Below are positions 24,796 to 33,876 of a DNA stretch of 39,762 nt, piece after piece. The DNA is from an uncultured Flammeovirgaceae bacterium (lineage in GTDB: Bacteria > Bacteroidota > Bacteroidia > Cytophagales > MED-G16). The notes under the pieces were generated by a model. That model saw only the letters and a list, made by a program, of their open reading frames with translations, was not told where the DNA came from and did no database searches. The stretch lies in NCBI GenBank assembly GCA_913052485.1, contig CAJXDN010000012.1:1-39762 (forward strand), in the 5' to 3' direction. The translations under genes and the position numbers were made by a program. Position 1 is the stretch's first letter, and the number at the start of each line of letters is the position of its first letter.

Positions 24796-27608
24796 TATTT
24801 ACTGAGGTATAAATTTCTTTTGGAGTATATATCGAGAAAATAGTCATCCATTAAATCATCAATAAAATAGATAGACTCACCTGTAGATTTCATCTCGGGA
24901 CCTAGTTCTTTATTTACATTTGGGAATTTATCGAAAGAGAAAACAGGTTCTTTAATCGAGTAACCATTCTTGTAAGGATTCATCTTGAAGTCACTCACTT
25001 TTTTATTACCAAGTATAATTTTTACTGCATAATTCACATATGGTTCTTTATATGCTTTAGATATAAAAGGAACAGTCCTGGAAGCTCGTGGATTAGCCTC
25101 TATTATGTAAACCTTATCGTCTTTTATCGCGAATTGTATATTAATCAGGCCGACGGTCTTCAGAGCTAGAGCAATTTTCTCTGTGTATTTTTTAATTTGA
25201 TTTATGACAAAATCACCTAAACTATATGGTGGTAATACAGCGTTTGAATCTCCAGAATGTATACCTGCTGGCTCGACGTGTTCCATGATACCAATTATAT
25301 AAACATTTTTACCATCACAAATTGCATCTGCTTCAGCCTCAATTGCTCCTTCCAGAAAATGATCAAGTAAAATTTTCCCTTCTGGTTTATCTTTTATTAG
25401 ATCAACTACATGTTCCTCGAGGTCTTTCTCATTAATAACTATTTTCATGGACTGACCTCCTAGGACATAAGAAGGTCTTACTAGTAAAGGAAAACCTATC
25501 TTCTTTGATAACTCAATCGCATCAGTAGCTGAGTCAATTGTCCCGTACTCAGGGTATGGTATTTTATTTGCTTTTAGTAAGTCAGAAAATCTTCCCCTAT
25601 CTTCTGCCAGGTCTAGGGCGTCAAAAGATGTACCTAAAATTTTAATTCCATATTTATCTAACTTTTCGGAAAGTTTTAAGGCAGTCTGTCCTCCCAACTG
25701 GACAATGACTCCCACTGGTTTTTCATGTAAAATAATTTCGTACAGGTGCTCCCAGAAAACAGGTTCAAAATACAATTTATCAGCAACATCAAAATCTGTT
25801 GATACAGTTTCCGGGTTACAGTTTATCATGATCGTCTCGTAACCGCATTCTTTAGCAGCAAGGACACCGTGGACACAACAGTAATCAAATTCAATACCTT
25901 GACCAATCCTATTAGGACCAGAACCAATAACTACAACTTTCTCTCTGTCTGATGAGACTGATTCATTTTCATCACCAAAAGTAGAATAATAATATGGCGT
26001 CGCTGCCTCGAACTCTGCAGCACATGTATCTACCAACTTATATTTTCTGTTAATACCAAGATCCATCCTTTTATTAAATATTTCACTTTCAAGACATCCT
26101 AACAAGTGTGCAATCTGCCTGTCGGCGTAACCCTTTTCCTTCATTAACTTCAGAACATTTTTAGGAAGTGAATCAAGGTCAAATTTTTGAGCTTCTCTTT
26201 CCAGTAGGACTAATTCGTAAATTTGATTTAAAAACCACTTATCAATTTTTGTCAATTGATGAATTGTATTAAAAGGCAGTCCTAACTTAAGTGCGTCATA
26301 TATGTGAAATAAACGATTCCAACTTGGGTTTTTTAAACTATCAAGTAGTTTATTCTGATCTTTTAACTCCCTACCGTCTGCACCAAGACCATTTCTTTTG
26401 ATCTCTAGAGATTGGCAAGCTTTCTGTAGAGCTTCCTGAAAATTATTTCCAATTCCCATAGCCTCGCCCACAGATTTCATTTGAAGACCTAACTTCCTGT
26501 CTGAACCTTTAAACTTATCAAAATTCCATCTAGGAATTTTTACAATTACATAGTCTAGAGAAGGCTCGAAAAATGCCGAAGTAGTTCCTGTTATCTGATT
26601 TTTAAGTTCGTCAAGGTTATAGCCTATAGCTAATTTAGCAGCAACTTTTGCAATTGGATATCCGGTCGCCTTGGAGGCAAGGGCCGATGAACGGGAAACT
26701 CTTGGATTTATTTCAATACCAATTATATCATCAGTCTCAGGGTTTACTGCGAATTGTACATTACATCCACCAGCAAAGTCTCCAATACCATTCATCATTT
26801 TGATTGCAAGGTTTCTCATCTCCTGGTACACCGTATCTGGCAGTGTCATGGCAGGGGCAACCGTTATCGAATCACCCGTGTGGATACCCATTGCGTCGAA
26901 GTTTTCTATGGAACAAATAATTATAACATTACCTATATTATCTCTCAGTAGTTCCAGTTCGTACTCTTTCCATCCAAGTACACTTTGTTCAACTAAAACC
27001 TCATGAACAGGAGACTTATTTAATCCGTGGTTAAGTGCATTATCAAAATCTTTTTCTTCCTCAACAAATCCACCACCAGATCCTCCGAGAGTGAAGGATG
27101 GTCTGATCACAAGGGGGAAACCAATTTCTTGAGCAATTTCTTTACCTCTTAGATAAGACTTAGCTATTTCGCCTTTACATACACCGACGTTAAGTTCCTT
27201 CATTTTTAATCTGAATAGCTCTCTGTCTTCTGTTGTATTTATCGCATCAACATTTACACCAATCATTCTCACCTTATACTTTTCCCAAATACCAGCTTTA
27301 TCACAATCAATCGCTAAATTCAATGCTGTCTGTCCACCCATTGTGGGGAGAACAGCATCAATTTTATGTTTTTCTAAAATCTGAATAATTGATTTTTTTG
27401 TTAGAGATTTTAAATAAATATTATCAGCTGTGACAGAATCTGTCATAATTGTAGCTGGATTTGAATTGATGAGAGTTACCTCAATACCTTCTTCCCTTAA
27501 TGACCTTGATGCTTGTGACCCAGAATAATCAAACTCACATGCTTGACCAATAATTATAGGACCTGAACCGATGATTAAAATTGACTTGATGCTCTTGTCT
27601 CGAGGCAT
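24795..27608 (-). CDS. carB: Carbamoyl-phosphate synthase large subunit, lacking the C-terminal MGS-like domain
   Basis: CarB makes carbamoyl phosphate from bicarbonate, glutamine-derived ammonia and two ATP, for pyrimidine and arginine synthesis; it pairs with CarA, which is not in this window. The 937-residue protein has two homologous ATP-grasp halves: the first with IIIGQACEFDYSGSQA, RPSFTLGGSGGGF and INPRVSRSSALASKATGYP, a middle oligomerisation part, and the second with GIGQGIEFDYCCVHG-like GPNRIGQGIEFDYCCVHG, RPSYVLGGQSM and EANPRASRTVPFISK. It ends soon after the second half (GESIYFIDDLMDDYF). E. coli CarB is 1073 residues, so the roughly 130-residue MGS-like regulatory domain is missing, as in other flavobacteria to my knowledge. 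Confidence 0.96.
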   Translation of the reverse strand: MPRDKSIKSILIIGSGPIIIGQACEFDYSGSQASRSLREEGIEVTLINSNPATIMTDSVTADNIYLKSLTKKSIIQILEKHKIDAVLPTMGGQTALNLAIDCDKAGIWEKYKVRMIGVNVDAINTTEDRELFRLKMKELNVGVCKGEIAKSYLRGKEIAQEIGFPLVIRPSFTLGGSGGGFVEEEKDFDNALNHGLNKSPVHEVLVEQSVLGWKEYELELLRDNIGNVIIICSIENFDAMGIHTGDSITVAPAMTLPDTVYQEMRNLAIKMMNGIGDFAGGCNVQFAVNPETDDIIGIEINPRVSRSSALASKATGYPIAKVAAKLAIGYNLDELKNQITGTTSAFFEPSLDYVIVKIPRWNFDKFKGSDRKLGLQMKSVGEAMGIGNNFQEALQKACQSLEIKRNGLGADGRELKDQNKLLDSLKNPSWNRLFHIYDALKLGLPFNTIHQLTKIDKWFLNQIYELVLLEREAQKFDLDSLPKNVLKLMKEKGYADRQIAHLLGCLESEIFNKRMDLGINRKYKLVDTCAAEFEAATPYYYSTFGDENESVSSDREKVVVIGSGPNRIGQGIEFDYCCVHGVLAAKECGYETIMINCNPETVSTDFDVADKLYFEPVFWEHLYEIILHEKPVGVIVQLGGQTALKLSEKLDKYGIKILGTSFDALDLAEDRGRFSDLLKANKIPYPEYGTIDSATDAIELSKKIGFPLLVRPSYVLGGQSMKIVINEKDLEEHVVDLIKDKPEGKILLDHFLEGAIEAEADAICDGKNVYIIGIMEHVEPAGIHSGDSNAVLPPYSLGDFVINQIKKYTEKIALALKTVGLINIQFAIKDDKVYIIEANPRASRTVPFISKAYKEPYVNYAVKIILGNKKVSDFKMNPYKNGYSIKEPVFSFDKFPNVNKELGPEMKSTGESIYFIDDLMDDYFLDIYSKRNLYLSK

Positions 27609-27815
27609 TGAAATTTATTTTGCAATATAAATTGTAATTCCGAAATTTTACAGAGTTTCAAGAGAAAAATTGAAATAATTTTTTAATAAAACTTAATCTA
27701 AAATAACCTCTGAAATGTTTGTTTAAAAAATAAAATTTTGCTCTTTAAGGTCAAAAAAATGATTTTATTAAGATTAAAACAAAAAAAGTTTAAAAAATCA
27801 CAATGGAAAAATAAG

Positions 27816-27837
27816 ATAAGGCAAATAAATACCTTAT
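27816..27837 (-). terminator. Probable intrinsic terminator after sucB
   Basis: Read on the minus strand, ATAAGG (27837-27832) and CCTTAT (27821-27816) form a 6 bp stem with a 10 nt loop, followed by a T-rich tail (CTTATTTTTCC). It lies 13 bp after the sucB stop. The stem is short and AT-rich, so support is moderate. Confidence 0.45.
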
Positions 27838-27849
27838 AAAATTTAGTAT

Positions 27850-29052
27850 TTAAATTTCAAGCATTAATCTTGAAGGATCCTCTAGTAGTTCCTTGACTCT
27901 TACTAGAAAACTCACAGATTCTCTTCCATCAATAATTCTATGATCATATGACAAAGCTAGATACATCATAGGTCTTACAACTAGTTCATCATTAACTACT
28001 ACTCCTCTTTTAACAATATTATGCATTCCTAAAATAGCTGACTGAGGAGCGTTTATAATTGGTGTTGATAACATAGAACCAAAAATTCCACCATTTGTTA
28101 TAGTAAAAGTTCCACCTTGCATCTCATCAATAGAAAGTTTACCATCTCTTGCCTTTATGGCTAATCTTATAACTTCACTTTCAATAACATCAAATCCCAT
28201 CTGATCGGCATCACGAATGACTGGAACTACAAGACCTTTAGGAGTTGATACTGCGATTGAGATATTACAACTACTATTATAGACAATTTCATCACCATCT
28301 ATCATAGCATTAACTGCGGGCCACTCATTCAGAGCTATACAACAAGCCTTTGTAAAAAATGACATAAAACCTAAATTAACACCATATTTTTCTTTAAATG
28401 ACTCTTTGTATTTAGATCTCAAACTCATAATAGATGACATGTCCACTTCATTAAAAGTAGTTAGCATGGCAGTTTCGTTTTTGACACTGACTAATCTTTT
28501 TGCAATTGTTTTTCTTAACTGAGTCATTTTAACTCTATTCTGACTATCAGTTGGTTCTGATTTTTCCTCTGCACTACTATTTGTAACATTTAAGACATCT
28601 TCTTTAGTAATTTTTCCACCAATACCAGAACCACTAATATTATTTATATCAATACCTTTATCGTCTATTATTTTTTGAGCAACAGGAGTTACATTACTTG
28701 TTGTATCCTCTATTTTTTTATCCTCTTCTTTGACTTCAGAATATTCAGGTTGATCAATAGTTTCATCATCAGGTTTTATAGATTTATCTGATTCTTGAAC
28801 TTCAAAATCACCTTGTTCTATTGAACATATATGAGCACCTATCTCTAAAGTATCACCTTCCTGTGCCTTAATTTTTAATTTACCTGAAGATTCTGCGGTA
28901 AGATCAAAAGTGGCTTTGTCTGAATCTATTTCTGCGATAACATCATCTAGTTCTATAATATCGCCATCTTTCTTAAGCCAGGATGAGATAGTAACCTCAT
29001 TTATTGATTCGCCAACCGCAGGTACCATCATTTTTAAAATTTCATTTTTCAT
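27850..29052 (-). CDS. sucB: 2-oxoglutarate dehydrogenase E2, dihydrolipoamide succinyltransferase
   Basis: SucB is the core of the 2-oxoglutarate dehydrogenase complex; it transfers the succinyl group from lipoate to CoA in the citric acid cycle. The 400-residue protein has an N-terminal lipoyl domain (about 5-80) with the modified Lys in [11 protein letters not shown], an acidic linker, a peripheral-subunit-binding domain ([23 protein letters not shown], about 121-155) and the catalytic domain with [34 protein letters not shown] and the active-site [13 protein letters not shown] (His and Asp). Normal length. It begins 6 bp after the sucA stop, so sucA-sucB is an operon. Confidence 0.96.
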   Translation of the reverse strand: MKNEILKMMVPAVGESINEVTISSWLKKDGDIIELDDVIAEIDSDKATFDLTAESSGKLKIKAQEGDTLEIGAHICSIEQGDFEVQESDKSIKPDDETIDQPEYSEVKEEDKKIEDTTSNVTPVAQKIIDDKGIDINNISGSGIGGKITKEDVLNVTNSSAEEKSEPTDSQNRVKMTQLRKTIAKRLVSVKNETAMLTTFNEVDMSSIMSLRSKYKESFKEKYGVNLGFMSFFTKACCIALNEWPAVNAMIDGDEIVYNSSCNISIAVSTPKGLVVPVIRDADQMGFDVIESEVIRLAIKARDGKLSIDEMQGGTFTITNGGIFGSMLSTPIINAPQSAILGMHNIVKRGVVVNDELVVRPMMYLALSYDHRIIDGRESVSFLVRVKELLEDPSRLMLEI

Positions 29053-29058
29053 GATCTG

Positions 29059-31755
29059 TTATTTAAATATTTTCTTTAATAATTCGTCTTGCTCCTTAAG
29101 ATGAACTTGCATAAATCCAGTAGACGGAGATGAACTTCTTTTTCTTGAAATTAGCTTTATATTTTTCAGGTTAAATGAAGAAATGTAAGACCAGTAACCC
29201 ATATTTTGATTTTCTTCTTGAGCCCATATTACACTCCCTACATTCTTGTATGAACTAATAATACTTTCAATCTTTTCCTGTGGAAATGGACTTAACTGCT
29301 CCAATCTAATTATTGCAACATCTTTTATTTTTTTACTAGATCTATACTCACTTAGATCATAATAAAATTTCCCAGTACAAAGTACTATCTTCTTAATTGA
29401 TTTCTTGTTTTTAATATTATCATCAATTACTTCACTAAATTTTGATTCAGTAAATTCATCAAAACTTGAGATGACAGAAGGGTGCCTTAATAAACTTTTT
29501 GGACTTAGTAAAAAACATGGCTTTCTAAACTCCCATGATAATTGTCTTCTTATCAGATGAAATAAATTAGAAGGAGTTGTCAAATTAGCTACTACCATAT
29601 TATCCTCCGAACATAAGCTCAGTAACCTATGTGGTCTAGCACTAGAATGTTCAGGTCCCTGACCTTCGTACCCGTGAGGCAATAATACTAAAAGTCCATT
29701 CATTTTCTCCCATTTTGTTTCAGCAGAGGATATGAACTGATCAATTATAACTTGAGCGCCATTTGAGAAATCACCAAACTGAGCTTCCCATACTACCAAC
29801 GTATTAGGACTTGCCATTGAATAGCCATACTCAAAACCTAAAACACCAAATTCTGATAGAAGAGAATTGTAAATATTAAAATTAGCCTGTTTTTCAGAGA
29901 TATTACTTAGTGATACATAGGGCTCATTACTATTGGCATCAAATAATTTAGCATGTCTATGAGAAAATGTTCCTCTAATTACGTCTTGACCAGAAATCCT
30001 AACATTTTTATTTTCTAGAAGTAATGATCCATAAGCTAATAATTCTGCATCAGCCCAATTCAAATATTTCTTTTCAAAAAAACTATTCTCCCTATCCTTT
30101 AATAATCTAGCTATCTGTTTAAGTGGTTTAAATCCGTCTGGCACAATAACCAGAGCCTTTCCTACAGAATTAATTACACTTTTGTTGATAGAAGTATCTG
30201 GAGAATCTTGAAAGTCAATAGGTTTTGATGTTCTTAAAAAACTCCATTCCTCATCTTTCTTTTGGGGTTTATATGGAAGTGGTTTCTGCTTAACCTCATT
30301 TAGCCTTTCTTGTAACATAGACTTAAACTCCTTATTTAATTTACCCGATAACCCTTTATCAATATCTGAATTTAATTCAACTATTTTTTTAAAGTACACA
30401 TCTCTTGGGCTTGGATGTTTTGATATTAAATTGTAAAGATTAGGTTGAGTAAACTTCGGCTCATCACTTTCGTTATGACCATGTCTTCTGTAACACAGAA
30501 GATCAATAAATACGTCTTTATTGAACTTTTGCCTGTATTCTAGAGCAAATTGGGAAGCAAAATAAACTGCTTCAGGATCATCACCATTAACATGTAAAAC
30601 TGGCGAGTCAATTATCTTAGCTAGATCAGTACAGTATATGCTTGATCTTGCGTCATCATAGTCAGTTGTGAAACCTATTTGATTATTGATTATAAAATGA
30701 ACTACACCCCCCACATGATAACCTTTCAATTTTGCCATCTGAATAGTTTCATAAACTATTCCTTGACCAGCAATTGCAGCATCACCATGAATTAAAATTG
30801 GAATAGCAGAATTAAAATGACCTTCATAATCTTCATCTATTTGGGCTCTGGTATAGCCCATTACTACTGGATTTACTGACTCTAGATGACTTGGGTTTGG
30901 AATTAATTTGACATAAATACTTTTATCCTCATCCTTTATGTAGCTATTGTAGCCAAGGTGATATTTAACATCACCATCACCAAAAATGAGATCTGGATCC
31001 ATATTACCTTCAAACTCATTAAAAATTTCATCATAGGTTTTCTGTAAAATACTTGTTAATACATTTAGCCTACCCCTGTGTGCCATTCCGATTACAATTT
31101 CTCTGACATCTTTCTTACAAGCAGATTGAACTATTTCATTTAAGAAAGTAATAGTATTTTCTCCTCCTTCTAGAGAGAAACGTTTTTGACCAATATATTT
31201 TGTATGTAAAAAATTTTCAAAAACAACAGCTTCATTTAATTTTGATAAAATACTCTTCTGTTTTTGAATATCAATATTTTGATTGTACCACTTATTTTCA
31301 ACCCACTCCTTAATCCAATTTACCTCATCAAGATCTCTAATATTAACATATTCAAAACCAATGGGTCCAAGATATATTTTATTTAGCTTTTCAATTATAT
31401 CCTTTAATGACCCTTTATCTAATCCTATCTCTGCACCTGAAGAAAATTTCTGAGATAAATCAGCGTCTGATAAGCCAAATTCATCGATGGAAAGGTTAAC
31501 ATTATGATTCCTTCTAGTTCTAACAGGATTGGTTAGTGATTTGAGATGTCCATATCTTCGGTAAGCTTCTATTAACTGGGAAACCGAGGATTCGGTAAAT
31601 TTAACAGAACCTAGAGCATTAGTTATTGAGTAGTCAAAACCCTCAAAAAACTTCTGCCAAGAAATATCAATGGATGAAGGATCTGATTTATATTTTGTGT
31701 ATAAATCATCAATGTAGTTAATATCTGATCCAGAAACATAATTATACTTTGTCAT
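29059..31755 (-). CDS. sucA: 2-oxoglutarate dehydrogenase E1 component
   Basis: SucA is the thiamine-diphosphate decarboxylase of the 2-oxoglutarate dehydrogenase complex; it decarboxylates 2-oxoglutarate and passes the succinyl group to the E2 lipoyl domain. The 898-residue protein is close to the family norm of about 930. The N-terminus has NYVSGSDINYIDDLYTKYKSD, followed by FSLEGGENTI, IGMAHRGRLNVL, GDGDVKYHLGYNS, HGDAAIAGQGIVYETIQMA and FIINNQIGFTTD in the cofactor-binding half. The C-terminal half has VVWEAQFGDFSNGAQVIIDQFISS and LLPHGYEGQGPEHSSARPHR. It starts the sucA-sucB operon, with a good promoter just upstream. Confidence 0.96.
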   Translation of the reverse strand: MTKYNYVSGSDINYIDDLYTKYKSDPSSIDISWQKFFEGFDYSITNALGSVKFTESSVSQLIEAYRRYGHLKSLTNPVRTRRNHNVNLSIDEFGLSDADLSQKFSSGAEIGLDKGSLKDIIEKLNKIYLGPIGFEYVNIRDLDEVNWIKEWVENKWYNQNIDIQKQKSILSKLNEAVVFENFLHTKYIGQKRFSLEGGENTITFLNEIVQSACKKDVREIVIGMAHRGRLNVLTSILQKTYDEIFNEFEGNMDPDLIFGDGDVKYHLGYNSYIKDEDKSIYVKLIPNPSHLESVNPVVMGYTRAQIDEDYEGHFNSAIPILIHGDAAIAGQGIVYETIQMAKLKGYHVGGVVHFIINNQIGFTTDYDDARSSIYCTDLAKIIDSPVLHVNGDDPEAVYFASQFALEYRQKFNKDVFIDLLCYRRHGHNESDEPKFTQPNLYNLISKHPSPRDVYFKKIVELNSDIDKGLSGKLNKEFKSMLQERLNEVKQKPLPYKPQKKDEEWSFLRTSKPIDFQDSPDTSINKSVINSVGKALVIVPDGFKPLKQIARLLKDRENSFFEKKYLNWADAELLAYGSLLLENKNVRISGQDVIRGTFSHRHAKLFDANSNEPYVSLSNISEKQANFNIYNSLLSEFGVLGFEYGYSMASPNTLVVWEAQFGDFSNGAQVIIDQFISSAETKWEKMNGLLVLLPHGYEGQGPEHSSARPHRLLSLCSEDNMVVANLTTPSNLFHLIRRQLSWEFRKPCFLLSPKSLLRHPSVISSFDEFTESKFSEVIDDNIKNKKSIKKIVLCTGKFYYDLSEYRSSKKIKDVAIIRLEQLSPFPQEKIESIISSYKNVGSVIWAQEENQNMGYWSYISSFNLKNIKLISRKRSSSPSTGFMQVHLKEQDELLKKIFK

Positions 31756-31769
31756 CTTAATAATTTCAA

Positions 31770-31798
31770 CAAAAATATCTATAAATTATTAAATACAA
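31770..31798 (-). promoter_or_regulatory. Promoter for sucA-sucB (TTG-N18-TATTTTTG)
   Basis: On the minus strand TTG (31798-31796) is followed after 18 nt by TATTTTTG (31777-31770), a full -7 match, 14 nt before the sucA ATG. The implied leader is about 10 nt. Confidence 0.6.
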
Positions 31799-31878
31799 AA
31801 ACCGTTTAACCGATTATACAAATAAATATATATAATATTATAATTTTTATTATAAATACTTAATAACAAAATCATTCA

Positions 31879-31908
31879 TTGAAAATATTTATAATATGTA
31901 TATATTTG
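31879..31908 (+). promoter_or_regulatory. Promoter for rpsP-rimM-trmD (TTG-N19-TATATTTG)
   Basis: TTG at 31879-31881 is followed after exactly 19 nt by TATATTTG (31901-31908), then GCGCAC. This is the cleanest promoter in the window. The -7 box ends 53 nt before the rpsP ATG, so this operon alone has a leader of near 50 nt. Confidence 0.75.
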
Positions 31909-31961
31909 CGCACAATTTTTATGAAAGTAAATAGACGAGATCTATATAAACAAAATATATT

Positions 31962-32585
31962 ATGGCAGTTAAAATAAGATTATCAAGAAGAGGAAGAAAG
32001 AAACTAGCAATTTACGATATAGTAGTTGCAGACGCTAGATCACCAAGAGATGGAAGAATTATTGAAAAATTAGGTAACTACAATCCTAACTCAAATCCTG
32101 CTATAATTAATTTAGACGTTGATAAGGCCCTAGATTGGGTTATGAAAGGAGCTCAGCCTAGTCAAACAGCTAGAGCTATTTTATCCTACAAAGGTGTAAT
32201 GATGAAAAAGCATCTACAGATAGGTGTTAACAAAGGTGCACTAAAACAAGATGTTGCAGATAAAAAATTTGAGACATGGCTTAAAGAAAAAGAATCAAAA
32301 ATCAACAAAAAAATTGATTCAATTAATGAAGCATCTGAAAAAGATAAAACAAAAAGATTATCAGAAGAAAAGGCATATAATAAGAAAAGAGAGGATGATA
32401 TCAAGAAAAGATTAGAAGAAGTTCTTGCTGCTGAAAAAGCAAAAGAAGAAGCTCCTGCTGCTGAAGAAGCAAAAGAAGAAGCTCCTGCTGTTGAAGAAGC
32501 AAAAGAAGAAGCTCCTGCTGCTGAAGAAGCAAAAGAAGAAGCTCCTGCTGCTGAAGAAGCAAAAGAAGAAGACTCTAAAAAATAA
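31962..32585 (+). CDS. rpsP: 30S ribosomal protein S16 with long repeat-bearing C-terminal tail
   Basis: S16 binds 16S rRNA in the body of the small subunit and is needed early in its assembly. The core is residues 1 to about 80: MAVKIRLSRRGRKKLAIYDIVVAD, RSPRDGRIIEKLGNYNP, and QPSQTARAILSYKGVMMK. E. coli S16 is 82 residues; here the protein is 207. After the core comes a charged, probably helical region, then 4.7 copies of a 10-residue Ala/Glu/Lys/Pro repeat (EAPAAEEAKE), ending in KK. Such extensions are seen in other Bacteroidota. Their role is not known; the tail would project from the ribosome surface. It is first in the rpsP-rimM-trmD operon. Confidence 0.95.
   Translation: MAVKIRLSRRGRKKLAIYDIVVADARSPRDGRIIEKLGNYNPNSNPAIINLDVDKALDWVMKGAQPSQTARAILSYKGVMMKKHLQIGVNKGALKQDVADKKFETWLKEKESKINKKIDSINEASEKDKTKRLSEEKAYNKKREDDIKKRLEEVLAAEKAKEEAPAAEEAKEEAPAVEEAKEEAPAAEEAKEEAPAAEEAKEEDSKK
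32431..32571 (+). repeat. Tandem 30-bp repeat in the rpsP 3' end (4.7 copies)
   Basis: Units start at 32431, 32461, 32491, 32521 and 32551 and read like CTGAAGAAGCAAAAGAAGAA followed by GCTCCTGCTG. Copies are nearly identical; the first has ctgaaaaagc, the third ttgaagaagc. The 30-bp period keeps the frame, so copy number changes would add or remove 10 residues of the S16 tail without breaking the gene. Confidence 0.95.
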
Positions 32586-32590
32586 TCCTA

Positions 32591-33091
32591 ATGGGATTCA
32601 CCCATATTGGAAAAATTACAAAACATAAGGGACTTAAAGGTTATTGCATATTAAAATTAAATTCAGAACCTGAATTTGATTTTTTTAAAATCAATCCTTT
32701 GTATATAGAATTAAGTGGAAGCAAAGTACCCTTTTCAGTTGAAAAGTTTCTAATAATCAACTCAAAAACAATAGAGCTAAAGTTTAAAAATTATAACTCA
32801 AGAGAAGCTAATAACATATTAATTAATGGAAATATTTTTTTAAAAAATAAAAGAGGAATAGAGTTTGAAAGTGAACTCTCAAAAATAATTGGATATGAAA
32901 TAAAAGAAAATAATAAGGTTATAGGCACAATAAATAACTTCTATAAGAAAAATCAACCTATTCTATTTTGTGATATTAATAACAAAGAAATTTTGATACC
33001 ATACACTAAAGAAATAGTTCATAGAGTTGATAATTTAAAAAAAGAAATTCATGTAATTATTCCAAAAGGATTATTAGATTTAAATCAATGA
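32591..33091 (+). CDS. rimM: Ribosome maturation factor RimM
   Basis: RimM binds S19 and the head of the 30S subunit and helps 16S rRNA processing. The 166-residue protein has an N-terminal RimM barrel (about 1-85) starting FTHIGKITKHKGLKGYCILK, and a C-terminal PRC-barrel (about 95-166) with IIGYEIKENNKVIGTINNFYKKNQPILF and ILIPYTKEIVHRVDNLKKEIHVIIPKGLLDL. The last part is the well-conserved RimM ending. It begins 5 bp after rpsP and overlaps trmD by 4 bp, which fits the classic rpsP-rimM-trmD order. It is more Lys/Asn-rich than many homologues, in keeping with the AT-rich genome. Confidence 0.93.
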   Translation: MGFTHIGKITKHKGLKGYCILKLNSEPEFDFFKINPLYIELSGSKVPFSVEKFLIINSKTIELKFKNYNSREANNILINGNIFLKNKRGIEFESELSKIIGYEIKENNKVIGTINNFYKKNQPILFCDINNKEILIPYTKEIVHRVDNLKKEIHVIIPKGLLDLNQ

Positions 33092-33765
33092 ATTATATTG
33101 ATATAATTACCTGTCAACCGGAACTGTTGGACAGCCCCTTAAATAATAGTATTTTGAAGATCGCTCAAGATAAAAAACTAGTTAACATAAAGATTCATAA
33201 TCTCAGAGATTTTTCCGATAATAAGCACAAAAAAGTAGATGATTATGCTTTTGGTGGTGGCGGTGGTATGGTGTTAAAGATAGAACCAATTTTTAACTGT
33301 ATTGAGTCTATAAAAAAAGAAAAAAAAGTTGATGAAATTATTTATATGTCCCCTGATGGAGAAAAACTGAGTCAAAAAACAAGCAATTCTCTATCATTAA
33401 AAAAGAATATTATAATTTTATGCGGTCACTATAAAGGGGTAGATGAAAGAGTAAGAGAACATTTAATTACGAAAGAGATAAGCATTGGAGATTATGTGTT
33501 AACAGGAGGAGAGTTACCTGCAGTAATATTAATTGATTCGATAATAAGGTTAATACCTGGAGTAGTTTCTAATGAACCTGCTGCTTTATCTGATTCCTTT
33601 CAAGATAGTTTACTAGGGTATCCAAATTACACAAGACCCTCCGAATTTAATAAATGGAAAGTACCTAAAATTTTACTTTCTGGGCATCAGAAAGAAATTG
33701 AAGAATGGAGACTCAAAAAATCTTATCAAAAAACTAAACAGAAAAGACCTGACCTTCTAAATTAG
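33088..33765 (+). CDS. trmD: tRNA (guanine-N1-)-methyltransferase TrmD
   Basis: TrmD uses SAM to methylate N1 of G37 next to the anticodon in tRNAs reading CNN codons, which prevents +1 frameshifts. The 225-residue protein shows DIITCQPELLDSPLNNSI, the HNLRDFSDNKHKKVDDYAFGGGGGMVLK segment, CGHYKGVDERVREH, the trefoil-knot SAM site GDYVLTGGELPAVILIDSIIRLIPGV, and the C-terminal SLLGYPNYTRPSEF and LSGHQKEIEEWR with the conserved His and Gln. Normal length. It starts in an ATGA overlap with rimM and is last in the operon; rplS, which often follows, is absent here. Confidence 0.96.
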   Translation: MNYIDIITCQPELLDSPLNNSILKIAQDKKLVNIKIHNLRDFSDNKHKKVDDYAFGGGGGMVLKIEPIFNCIESIKKEKKVDEIIYMSPDGEKLSQKTSNSLSLKKNIIILCGHYKGVDERVREHLITKEISIGDYVLTGGELPAVILIDSIIRLIPGVVSNEPAALSDSFQDSLLGYPNYTRPSEFNKWKVPKILLSGHQKEIEEWRLKKSYQKTKQKRPDLLN

Positions 33766-33863
33766 AGTGAGATTAAAAATAGTGCAGAGGATAAAAATAA
33801 CCACATAGATACTCTTATAAGGTATTTTCTTTTATATGACTTTTTTAGTGATGGAATATACAT
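33762..33863 (-). CDS. Possible 33-aa membrane micro-protein
   Basis: A short frame starts at ATG 33863-33861 and ends at TAA 33764-33762, overlapping the trmD stop by 4 bp. The peptide has a basic start (SLKKSYKRKY) followed by about 16 hydrophobic residues (VSMWLFLSSALFLISL), as in a single-pass micro-protein. It lies 13 bp downstream of a three-copy TTAACA repeat array. I do not recognise it. The array is so near the ATG that a promoter would have to overlap the start, which argues against it, so it may be chance. Confidence 0.25.
   Translation of the reverse strand: MYIPSLKKSYKRKYLIRVSMWLFLSSALFLISL
33809..33836 (+). terminator. Weak terminator-like hairpin after trmD
   Basis: ATAC at 33809-33812, a central CTTATAAG, and GTAT at 33822-33825 can form a short hairpin with one bulge, followed by TTTCTTTTAT. 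It lies 44 bp after the trmD stop. The stem is weak and overlaps the possible micro-ORF. Confidence 0.3.
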
Positions 33864-33876
33864 AACGTTGTATTAA

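Noticed and set aside
27759-27839. 26-codon basic open frame in the gap between carB and sucB
   Set aside because: It is AT-rich and Lys-rich as expected by chance, has no good promoter and overlaps the sucB terminator hairpin.
32431-32571. Regular repeats as a possible CRISPR array
   Set aside because: The units are directly tandem without spacers, lie in the rpsP frame and have no cas genes near.
32425-32628. Second open frame of Lys/Leu repeats across the rpsP tail
   Set aside because: It is only another frame of the 30-bp repeat coding for the S16 tail; low-complexity KKQKKKLLLL has no support as a protein.
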